From Massilia pinisoli (GTDB lineage Bacteria > Pseudomonadota > Gammaproteobacteria > Burkholderiales > Burkholderiaceae_D), in assembly GCF_024753285.1 (NCBI RefSeq), contig NZ_JANUGW010000004.1, forward strand, positions 186,001-250,000: a stretch of 64,000 nt of DNA, given 5' to 3'. Each line of letters opens with the position of its first letter. Position 1 is the first letter of the stretch. The notes beneath the pieces were generated by a model. The model made no database searches and was not told the DNA's origin. It worked only from the letters and a program-made list of their open reading frames with translations. Shown here in pieces: positions 34,661-42,210 of this stretch. The position numbers and the translations under genes are program-made.

Positions 34661-37600
34661 CAGATTTTCGAGTCGATGACAGTGGCGTCTTCTTCGTGCG
34701 CGTACTTCTTGCGCTGGCGTTCGCTGCCCTTGAAGAAGCCGCGGATGACGACGAAGAACACGGGCACGAAGAACACGCCCAGTGCCGTCGCGGTCAGCAT
34801 GCCGCCCATCACGCCGGTACCGATCGCGCGCTGCGACGCGGCGCCGGCGCCGCTGGCGACCACCAGCGGCAGCACGCCGAGGATGAACGCGAGCGACGTC
34901 ATGAGGATCGGACGGAAGCGCAGGTGCGCCGCCTGCAGCGCCGCGTCGAACGGCGACTTGCCCTGCGCCTGCAGGTCCTTCGCGAATTCCACGATCAGGA
35001 TCGCGTTCTTCGCGGCCAAGCCGATGATGGTGATCAGGCCGACCTTGAAGTACACGTCGTTCGACAGGCCGCGCAGCGACGCCGCGACCAGCGAACCGAG
35101 CACGCCCAGCGGCACGACGAGCAGCACGGCGACCGGAATCGACCAGCTCTCGTACAGCGCGGCCAGCGCGAGGAACACGGCCAGCAGTGCGAAGCCGATC
35201 AGCACGAACACGGTGGAGCCGGCGAGGATCTCTTCGCGCGACTGGCCCGTCCATTCATACGCGAAGCCGGCCGGCAGCTTGGCGGCCAGCGCCTGCATCT
35301 CGTCCAGCGCCTGGCCCGTCGAATAGCCTTGCGCGGCATCGCCCGTGATGCTCATCGCGGAGTAGCCGTTGTAGCGCGTCGTCTGCATCGGACCGGTGAT
35401 CCACTGCGTCGTCGCGAACGCGGACAGCGGCACCGGCTGGCCCTTCGTGTTCAGCGCATTGATGCGCAGGAGGTCTTCCGGCTGCATGCGCTCGGGCGCG
35501 TCGGCCTGCACGATCACGCGCTGCAGGCGGCCCGCGTTCGGGAAGTCGTTCACGTAGGCGGAACCGAGCGACGTCGACAGCGCCGTGTTGATGGCACCGA
35601 ACGTGACGCCCAGCGCCTGTGCCTTGTCGCGGTCGATGTTGAGCTTCAGCTGCGGCGCATCTTCCAGGCCTTCCGGACGGATGCCCGTCAGCACCTTGCT
35701 CTGCATCGCCATGCCCAGCAACTGGTTACGCGCCTGGAGCAGGGCGGCGTGACCGAGGCCGCCGCGGTCCTGCAGGCGGAACGAGAAGCCCGTGCCGCGG
35801 CCCAGTTCCGGGATCGGCGGCGGGCTCACGACGAAGATGAACGAGTCGCGCAGCGCCATCATGTGCCCGGTGATGCGACCGGCGAGACCTTGCGCGTCCT
35901 GGCCCTTGCCCTTGCGCTCGTCCCACGGTTTCAGCGGGATGAACGCGAGACCCATGTTCTGGCCTTGGCCCGTGAACGAGAAGCCCGTCACGGCGACCAT
36001 GTCGGCGACTTCCGGCTGCTTGAGCACATAGTCTTCCATCGCGAGCAGCACGACGTTCGTGCGCTCCGCGGTGGCGCCCGGCGGCAGCTGGATGTTGGCG
36101 ATGATGTAGCCCTGGTCCTCGTTCGGCAGGAACGAGTTCGGCAGGCGTGCGAACATCAGGCCGACGATGGCAACAAGCACCGCGAACACGACCAGCGCGC
36201 GGCCAGCCCGCTTGAGGATCTTCGCAACGAAGCCTTCGTAGCGCTTGGCGCCCGTCGTGAACGTGCGGTTGAACCAGCCGAAGAAGCCTTTCTTCTCCAT
36301 GTGGTGGCCCGCCTCGACGGGCTTCAGCAGGTGCGCGCACAGCGCCGGCGTGAGCGACAGCGCCATGAACGCCGAGAAGCCGATCGACGACACCATCACG
36401 ATCGAGAACTGACGGTAGATGTTGCCGACGGCGCCCTGGAAGAACGCGAGCGGCACGAACACGGACATCAGCACGACGGTCACGCCGATGATCGCGCCCG
36501 AGATCTGGCCCATCGCCTTGCGCGTCGCCTGCAGTGGCGGCAGGCCTTCCTCGGACATGATGCGTTCGACGTTTTCCACCACCACGATCGCATCGTCGAC
36601 GACGATACCGATCACGAGCACCATGCCGAACATCGTCAGCACGTTGATCGAGAAGCCCATCGCCAGGAGGGTAGCGAAGGAGCCGAGCAGGGCGACCGGC
36701 ACGACGATGGTCGGAATGATCGTGTAGCGGATGTTCTGCAGGAAGATGTACATCACGATGAACACGAGGATCACGGCCTCGATCAGCGTTTCCACCACCT
36801 GGCTGATCGAGATCTGGATGAACTTCGTGCTGTCGTAAGGGATCGAGTACTTCATCCCTTTCGGGAAGTAGCGCTGCAGCTGCTGCATGCGCTCCTTGAT
36901 CAGCTTCGCCGTTTCCAGCGCGTTACCGGTCGGCGACAGCTGCACGCCGATACCGGTCGACGGCTTGCCGTTCAGGCGCGTCGACGTCGTATAGGCCTGG
37001 CCGCCGATCTCGATGCGGGCCACGTCCTTCAGGCGCACGGTCGAGCCGTCCGGATTCGCGCGCAGCACGATGTTGCCGAACTGTTCGACGGTCGCCAGCT
37101 GGCCCGTGACGACGACCGTTGCCGTGATCTGCTGGCCCCTGGCCACCGGCAGGTCGCCGATCGTGCCCGACGCCACCTGGGCGTTCTGCTGGGCGATCGC
37201 CGTGTTCACGTCGGCCGGCGACAGGTTGAAGCCGACCAGCTTGGCCGGGTCGATCCAGATGCGCATGGCCTTCTCGGTGCCGAACAGCTGCGCCTGGCCG
37301 ACGCCCTTGATCCGCTGGATCTCGGGCAGCACGTTGCGCGACGCGTAGTCGCCCAGCGCGACGGTGTCCCAGTTCGGGTCGTCCGACGAGAGGATCGTGA
37401 ACAGCAGGAAGTTCGAGCGCGCCTTGTCGACGCGCACGCCCTGCTGCGTCACCGCGGCGGGCAGGCGCGGGGTCGCGCGCGCGAGGCGGTTCTGGACGTC
37501 GACCTGGGCCAGGTTGGGGTTGGTGCCGGTCTCGAAGCTGATCGTGATGGAGCCGGTGCCGTTGGCCTGGCTCGTCGACTCCATGTAGATCATGCCCTCG

Positions 37601-37815
37601 GCACCGTTCATCTCGCGTTCGATGACGGAGATGACGGAATCTTCCAGCGTCTGCGCGGAAGCGCCGGGATAGGCGACGCTGACGACGATCGACGGCGGCG
37701 CCACGGTCGGATACTGCGCGATCGGCAGCTGCTTGATGGCGACGCCGCCAAGCACCATGATGAACAGCGCGATCACCCAGGCGAAGATGGGGCGGTCAAT
37801 AAAAAAACGTGCCAT
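34660..37815 (-). CDS. multidrug RND efflux pump, inner-membrane subunit (AcrB/MexB type)
   Basis: Protein of 1051 residues of the hydrophobe/amphiphile exporter family. It starts MARFFIDRPIFAWVIALFIM as AcrB-like pumps do. The proton-relay residues are there: the Asp pair in GIVVDDAIVVVENVERIM in transmembrane helix 4 and the Lys in GLAAKNAILIVEFAKDL in helix 10. Two large periplasmic loops form the drug-binding porter domain. Adaptor and channel genes flank it in the order adaptor-pump-channel, so the operon encodes a complete tripartite system. Likely substrates are hydrophobic antibiotics, dyes or detergents. Confidence 0.95.
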   Translation of the reverse strand: MARFFIDRPIFAWVIALFIMVLGGVAIKQLPIAQYPTVAPPSIVVSVAYPGASAQTLEDSVISVIEREMNGAEGMIYMESTSQANGTGSITISFETGTNPNLAQVDVQNRLARATPRLPAAVTQQGVRVDKARSNFLLFTILSSDDPNWDTVALGDYASRNVLPEIQRIKGVGQAQLFGTEKAMRIWIDPAKLVGFNLSPADVNTAIAQQNAQVASGTIGDLPVARGQQITATVVVTGQLATVEQFGNIVLRANPDGSTVRLKDVARIEIGGQAYTTSTRLNGKPSTGIGVQLSPTGNALETAKLIKERMQQLQRYFPKGMKYSIPYDSTKFIQISISQVVETLIEAVILVFIVMYIFLQNIRYTIIPTIVVPVALLGSFATLLAMGFSINVLTMFGMVLVIGIVVDDAIVVVENVERIMSEEGLPPLQATRKAMGQISGAIIGVTVVLMSVFVPLAFFQGAVGNIYRQFSIVMVSSIGFSAFMALSLTPALCAHLLKPVEAGHHMEKKGFFGWFNRTFTTGAKRYEGFVAKILKRAGRALVVFAVLVAIVGLMFARLPNSFLPNEDQGYIIANIQLPPGATAERTNVVLLAMEDYVLKQPEVADMVAVTGFSFTGQGQNMGLAFIPLKPWDERKGKGQDAQGLAGRITGHMMALRDSFIFVVSPPPIPELGRGTGFSFRLQDRGGLGHAALLQARNQLLGMAMQSKVLTGIRPEGLEDAPQLKLNIDRDKAQALGVTFGAINTALSTSLGSAYVNDFPNAGRLQRVIVQADAPERMQPEDLLRINALNTKGQPVPLSAFATTQWITGPMQTTRYNGYSAMSITGDAAQGYSTGQALDEMQALAAKLPAGFAYEWTGQSREEILAGSTVFVLIGFALLAVFLALAALYESWSIPVAVLLVVPLGVLGSLVAASLRGLSNDVYFKVGLITIIGLAAKNAILIVEFAKDLQAQGKSPFDAALQAAHLRFRPILMTSLAFILGVLPLVVASGAGAASQRAIGTGVMGGMLTATALGVFFVPVFFVVIRGFFKGSERQRKKYAHEEDATVIDSKI

Positions 37816-37845
37816 TGTGGTTCCTGTTTATCTAGCCTTGCCGTG

Positions 37846-39135
37846 TCATTGGCGGATGTTGCCCGATCCGGCCGGCGGCGCACCCGAGGCAGGCGTGCTC
37901 GCGGCTGCCTGGGCACCGGCGGCATTTGGCTGGGCCGGGGCAGGGGCGGCAGGCGCGCCCACCGGCGTCCAGGCGACCGGCTGCACCGGCGTGCCCGGCG
38001 GCAGCATCTGCAGCTTCTGGAAGCCGTCGACCATCACCTTCTCGCCTTCCTTGAGGCCATCCGTGACGACCCAGTCGTCGCCGTTCTGCGAACCGATCTT
38101 GACGGTGCGCGGGCTCGGCTTGTTGTCCGGGCCGATCACGGTGACGGTATCGCCGTTCGGACCGCCGCGGGTGACGGCCTGTTGCGGCACGAGGATGCCG
38201 GACGGCAGCTCGGCCTGTGCCAGGCGCACGCGCACGTACTGGCCCGGCAGCAGGGCGTTGTTCGGATTCGCGGCCTCGGCGCGCAGGGTGACCTGGCCGC
38301 TCGTCGGGTCGACGGAGATGTCCGAGAACAGCAGCTTGCCCTTTTGCGGCAGCACGGTGCCGTCGTCCAGCACGACCGTCACCGGCACGGTCGAACCGAG
38401 GCCCTTGCCGCCCGCATCCTTGCGCAGGCGCTGCAGTTCGGCGGCCGATTGCGTGATGTTCAGGTAGACGTTGTCGGTCTGCTGAATCAGCGCCATCTGC
38501 GTCGCCTCGGTGGCGGAGACGAGCGCGCCTTCCGTCACGAGGGCGCGGCCGATGCGGCCCGAGATCGGCGCGTAGACGTTCGCGTAGTCGTAATTGATCT
38601 TGGCGATGCGCACCTGGGCCTTGGCCGAATTGACGTCCGCCTCGGCCTGCTTCTGCGCGGCCACGGCGTTCGTGAATTCCTGCTTGCTGACGGCCTGCGC
38701 CTCGACGAGCGGCTTGTAGCGCTCGACCGTGGCCGACGTCGACGTCAGGTTGGCCTGCGCACGGCCAAGCGTGGCCTGGGCCGCGTTCAACTGCGCCTGG
38801 TACGGCTCGGGATCGATCTGGAACAGCGACTGGCCCTGCTTGACGAGGCTGCCCTCGGTGAACAGGCGCTTGAGCACGACGCCGTTGACGCGCGCGCGCA
38901 CCTGCGCGGTGCGGATCGCCTCGACGCGGGCCGGCAACTCGGTTTCGAGCGCGACTTGCTGGAATTTGGTGGTGATCACGCCGACTTGCGGCGGCGGCAT
39001 CTTGGCGCCGGCGCCAGCGCCGGGGCCGGCCTGGGCATTATCCTTGGAACCGCAGGCCGACAGCAGGGCCATGGCGACCAGGGTGGACGCGGCGATCCTG
39101 GACAGAGTCAGAGAAGAGGAGTTGGCAGAGCGCAT
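37846..39135 (-). CDS. RND efflux periplasmic adaptor (membrane fusion protein)
   Basis: Protein of 429 residues with a lipoprotein signal (lipobox LLSAC, C28). The order beta-barrel, lipoyl and alpha-hairpin is recognisable: ELPARVEAIRTAQVRARVNGVV, the hairpin around residues 100-170 and VYAPISGRIGRALVTEGALV. The C-terminal 50 residues are Ala/Pro-rich. It bridges the pump (30 nt downstream) and the outer-membrane channel. It is transcribed away from a TetR gene, which is likely its repressor. Confidence 0.93.
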   Translation of the reverse strand: MRSANSSSLTLSRIAASTLVAMALLSACGSKDNAQAGPGAGAGAKMPPPQVGVITTKFQQVALETELPARVEAIRTAQVRARVNGVVLKRLFTEGSLVKQGQSLFQIDPEPYQAQLNAAQATLGRAQANLTSTSATVERYKPLVEAQAVSKQEFTNAVAAQKQAEADVNSAKAQVRIAKINYDYANVYAPISGRIGRALVTEGALVSATEATQMALIQQTDNVYLNITQSAAELQRLRKDAGGKGLGSTVPVTVVLDDGTVLPQKGKLLFSDISVDPTSGQVTLRAEAANPNNALLPGQYVRVRLAQAELPSGILVPQQAVTRGGPNGDTVTVIGPDNKPSPRTVKIGSQNGDDWVVTDGLKEGEKVMVDGFQKLQMLPPGTPVQPVAWTPVGAPAAPAPAQPNAAGAQAAASTPASGAPPAGSGNIRQ

Positions 39136-39355
39136 TCAATGCTTCCTTCTTGTGGAAAAAAGGACAAAACCGATCCGCGACGCTTTTCTCGGGTGCTCGA
39201 ACGGGCCGCAGTGCAAAAATCGCAACACGCGGCAGGCAGTTCGACGCTTCCACCGGCACGGCTTCGGGCTTATCGCTGGCTTTTGGGAAAACCCCGAGAT
39301 ACTATCACGAGTGTATGTTTAATGTTTCCCACCTATAAAAACGGAGAATAGACGG
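39136..39355. promoter_or_regulatory. divergent promoter region of the RND operon and its TetR regulator
   Basis: 220 bp. An AT-rich core at about 39300-39345 includes TGTATGTTTAATG and a TATAAA. A TGTATG half-site as in AcrR/TtgR-type operators is seen, but no complete palindrome is clear, so the operator cannot be delimited. Confidence 0.4.
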
Positions 39356-39979
39356 ATGGCCCGCAGAACCAAAGAAGAGGCGGCCGCGACCCGTGACAGC
39401 ATCCTGGATGCTGCGGAAAAATTGTTCGTGGAACAAGGCGTATCGCGCACGACGTTGCAGCATATCGCAACCGCCGCCGGTGTGACGCGCGGAGCAATTT
39501 ATTGGCATTTCGACGACAAGGGCGCGCTGTTTAACGCGATGATGGAGCGCGCAACGTTGCCGCTGGAAGCGGAGATGCAGGTGCTGGACCAGGCCGAATC
39601 GGACGACCCGCTCGTCGACCTGCGCAACTACATGCTGGCCGTGCTGCGCCGGACGGTGGACGACCCGGTCGCGCGGCGCGTGTTCGAGATCGCGACCTTG
39701 AAGGTGGAATTCGTGGGCGAGATGGACGCCGTGCGCCAGCGCCGCCAGCAGAACATGGCGAACTGGATGAGCCGCGCCGAACGCCGCATCCGCCTGGCCG
39801 TGGACAAGGACGTCATCGGCCGCGACGTCGCGCCGGACGGTGTGGCGCTGGCCTTGTGGATCATCATCGATGGCCTGATCCACAGCTGGATGTTCGATCC
39901 GGAGCAGTTCGATCTGATTGCGCTGGGCAAGTGCGTGATCGATCCGTATCTGGATGGGTTGCGGGCGGGGCGCGGGTAA
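39356..39979 (+). CDS. TetR-family regulator of the efflux operon (AcrR/TtgR-like)
   Basis: Protein of 207 residues. The N-terminal helix-turn-helix includes ILDAAEKLFVEQGVSRTTLQHIATAAGVTRGAIYWHF (about 16-52; only the family pattern is meant), very close to AcrR/TtgR-type regulators, and the C-terminal domain ends LIALGKCVIDPYLDGL. It is divergent from the adaptor gene. By family precedent it represses the pump operon and itself until a drug binds the C-terminal pocket. Confidence 0.88.
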   Translation: MARRTKEEAAATRDSILDAAEKLFVEQGVSRTTLQHIATAAGVTRGAIYWHFDDKGALFNAMMERATLPLEAEMQVLDQAESDDPLVDLRNYMLAVLRRTVDDPVARRVFEIATLKVEFVGEMDAVRQRRQQNMANWMSRAERRIRLAVDKDVIGRDVAPDGVALALWIIIDGLIHSWMFDPEQFDLIALGKCVIDPYLDGLRAGRG

Positions 39980-40021
39980 GCGACTGGCCGCCGGTTGACG
40001 TCGACGCCGGCGCGAGCGCTT

Positions 40022-40300
40022 TTAGTCGACCGTTGCCGGCAAGCTGCCGAGCAACTTGCATCCGCATTCCGTTTTGCAGCCCTCCACGGCAACGGGAACA
40101 CCGTTGACGGTCAACGTGTCGTGTGCCGTCACGATCTTGTTGACGCTGTGCGGCTTGCCGCCGGGATAGGACTGCGGACAATCCACTTTGTCGCCGAGCC
40201 GGGCGATGGCGCGGCCGTGGATGTCGTGTGTCGGCGAGCCACTGATGACGGTGCCGCCGTGGTCGGTTTTGTCGCCGACGGTGACTATTTTTAAAGACAT
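40022..40300 (-). CDS. PAAR-domain protein (type VI spike tip)
   Basis: Protein of 92 residues. A PAAR motif with alternating Gly/His/Cys is visible: GDKTDHGGTVISGSP, IHGRAIARLGDKVDCP, and a C-terminal VEGCKTECGCKLLG. Such proteins form a metal-stabilised cone that sharpens the VgrG spike. The ATG at 40300 gives the standard short length. It is the last gene of the minus-strand type VI group and lies convergent to the TetR gene. Confidence 0.85.
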   Translation of the reverse strand: MSLKIVTVGDKTDHGGTVISGSPTHDIHGRAIARLGDKVDCPQSYPGGKPHSVNKIVTAHDTLTVNGVPVAVEGCKTECGCKLLGSLPATVD

Positions 40301-40386
40301 AGCTTGAAGATGTGTTGAATGGGCCGCGCCCGGTGAGCGGTCCCAACCTTCGAATACTCGCACCTTATTGTGTTAAGGCAGTGGCT

Positions 40387-40995
40387 TCATTGCACAGTAT
40401 GCACGCGGAACTTCCAAACATTATCGGGCTCTACGAAGTCAAGTGCTACGGAATGGCCGGTTGGGACAAACTTATCTTTGTCAATCATATACTCCTCCAG
40501 GCGGACGCCTGTCGGGATATCTGATCCAGATGGATAGATATAGTCGGCGTCATCAAATAATGGTCGTTTGAAGGCGTCCAATCGTACGCCAAGGCAGGAT
40601 GCGAATAAACTCGGTAATTTGTAGGTGATAACTTGCCGATTTTGCCGCATTTGCATCAGATATACGGACATATGGCGAACTGCGGTGCCACTTGACGATG
40701 CAGACTGGCCTTCGACGCAAGCGAAAGGAAAGTCCTCGTATGCCTTGGCGTCGGATCCTAGGTCATCGTTTTCCGTGAACTCGCCGGGGAATCCTTTTGC
40801 TCGTGCCAGATCGACACGTTTTTCATGCCAGAGAATTATAGTATTGAGCGTGCCGGAAACTTGAATTCGAGAAGTTGATGTAAATATATGATTCTGGGTC
40901 GCATAATACTTCTCGTACCCGTCATACACGGTTTGTGAACGGCCTAGCATAGGGCAAAGTATGGCGCTTGCGAGCATTATGGATGCCTTTTTCAT
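40387..40995 (-). CDS. secreted protein of unknown function in the type VI effector region
   Basis: Protein of 202 residues with a signal peptide (MKKASIMLASAILCPMLGRS). The mature part has a Cys pair (CVEG, CLGVRL) and no domain I recognise. GC content and codon use are lower than in the surrounding chromosome. The ATG at 40995 is preceded by AAGG at a good distance. It lies between the immunity-like gene and PAAR, so a periplasmic immunity or accessory role is possible but unproved. Confidence 0.6.
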   Translation of the reverse strand: MKKASIMLASAILCPMLGRSQTVYDGYEKYYATQNHIFTSTSRIQVSGTLNTIILWHEKRVDLARAKGFPGEFTENDDLGSDAKAYEDFPFACVEGQSASSSGTAVRHMSVYLMQMRQNRQVITYKLPSLFASCLGVRLDAFKRPLFDDADYIYPSGSDIPTGVRLEEYMIDKDKFVPTGHSVALDFVEPDNVWKFRVHTVQ

Positions 40996-41436
40996 CGATA
41001 TGCCTTTCCACCCGAAGAGTTCAAGTACTGAGAGTCGTGAAGCCAAAAAATTGTCTTGCCATGAGCGGCCGTCGATACCCAGACAGCGTTGAATCGCCCT
41101 CGCTCTTTGGCGTTGATTCCTGTCCTGTTTTTCGGTTCCTGACTTTCCAATTTCACGCGCGAAAGTGAATCACAGCGCTTTCTGGGCGACGCCAGCGTTG
41201 TGGTGCGATTGCGATCCCCGACCCAAGCAAGGCAAAAATAGCATGTCAAGCGAGTTTGCTATTGCTGCAGTTTTAAGTAATCTCCCGCCATAGATGCACC
41301 CACGGCGCAAACATTATTGCTCATGATTCCCATCTTCCTGCCGACAGGGTTGGCGCTAGGTCCGCCGCATGATCACCATCACTTTGATGGATGAAATTTT
41401 GCAGTTCTTACTGCGGGCGGACGTATGTAAGAAAAT
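40996..41436. other. 441-bp gap in the type VI effector region
   Basis: No credible full gene. The only feature I can point out is a 24-codon minus-strand frame at 41259-41333 that starts MGIMSNNVCAVGAS, preceded by AGGAAG. Its start resembles PAAR-like DUF4150 proteins and it may be a remnant. The rest shows no repeats or transposase sequence. Confidence 0.4.
41259..41333 (-). pseudogene. possible remnant of a DUF4150/PAAR-like gene start
   Basis: A 24-residue frame with an AGGAAG ribosome-binding site; the SNNV...G opening recalls DUF4150 proteins, then it ends early. The resemblance is short and could be chance. Confidence 0.2.
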
Positions 41437-42210
41437 TTATGATTTGTTTCCGGTATTTTTGTGGGTTTTGGATAATGACGTGAACTTAAAATTAATGGTT
41501 CGCATGTTGGTTATATGGTTTGCGGGGGAGGGTTGTTTCTCGAACCGAATCAGGTATTCTTTCTGGCAGAATGATTGAGGCTGTAAGAATTCAGGGAAAA
41601 GGATCAGGTTTTGCCCGTCTATCCAGATTCTATATGAAGTGTTCTTCAGGTAGAATTCACATTTATCGTCATAGTTCTTTAGTGTGGCCTCGCTATCGTT
41701 GATCATGGTTTCCACCATCTCCTCGTCCAGATCAACTAACTCCTTATATTTGGATGCCGTGCTGACGATCTTCGCTCTTGGAAAGAGTTGCTTAAATAAG
41801 GTGTTGGGTGGCACGAGATCACCAGTTGGGAGTGAAAATACGCGAGCTTCCTTCTCTAAGTCAGGAGAGCCTCCGCATACAGTCGATTTGGAAAAAACTA
41901 CGCTTAGATATTTTTCGGAAGGAAGAATCTTTTCGAGTTTCAGTTCGTAGCCCCAGGGGTGACCTTGCGCGACAGCACCACATTCTTTGGCCTCTTTGCC
42001 GAATGAAGTCGATACAGCGTTCAAAATCGCATTGATCCTCCTGATGGCATTTTTGTCTAAACCGTCAACCGAGTCAAATGACACGATTTGAATCGCGACA
42101 TCTTTCATCGGTTTGCTTTCTCGGATCTTGTACCTGGCGGGATTTTCTGAATGCGATTCTGAGGCCAATAGAAAAATTGTCAGCAGTTCTGCCGAGCGCG
42201 GTACCCTCAT
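41437..42210 (-). CDS. probable periplasmic immunity protein for the adjacent peptidoglycan-hydrolase effector
   Basis: Protein of 257 residues. The N-terminus (about 1-21) looks like a signal peptide, so the protein acts in the periplasm, where a cell-wall effector would arrive. The segment YLSVVFSKSTVCGGSPDLEK followed by VFSLPTGDL and LF resembles the RsiV/DUF3298 fold, known to bind lysozyme. Its start overlaps the effector stop (ATGA), the normal arrangement of an effector/immunity pair. Low GC matches the effector. The immunity role is inferred from position, export and the RsiV-like pattern. Confidence 0.6.
   Translation of the reverse strand: MRVPRSAELLTIFLLASESHSENPARYKIRESKPMKDVAIQIVSFDSVDGLDKNAIRRINAILNAVSTSFGKEAKECGAVAQGHPWGYELKLEKILPSEKYLSVVFSKSTVCGGSPDLEKEARVFSLPTGDLVPPNTLFKQLFPRAKIVSTASKYKELVDLDEEMVETMINDSEATLKNYDDKCEFYLKNTSYRIWIDGQNLILFPEFLQPQSFCQKEYLIRFEKQPSPANHITNMRTINFKFTSLSKTHKNTGNKS

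Noticed and set aside
34696..39351. Very long open frame on the plus strand opposite the RND operon
   Set aside because: It is antisense to the adaptor and pump genes, which have clear family motifs. GC-rich codon bias of the real genes opens the opposite frame; its translation is low-complexity Arg/His/Asp.
41369..41578. Small plus-strand frame in the GC-poor region
   Set aside because: It largely overlaps the 3' end of the immunity-like gene on the other strand and has no supporting features.
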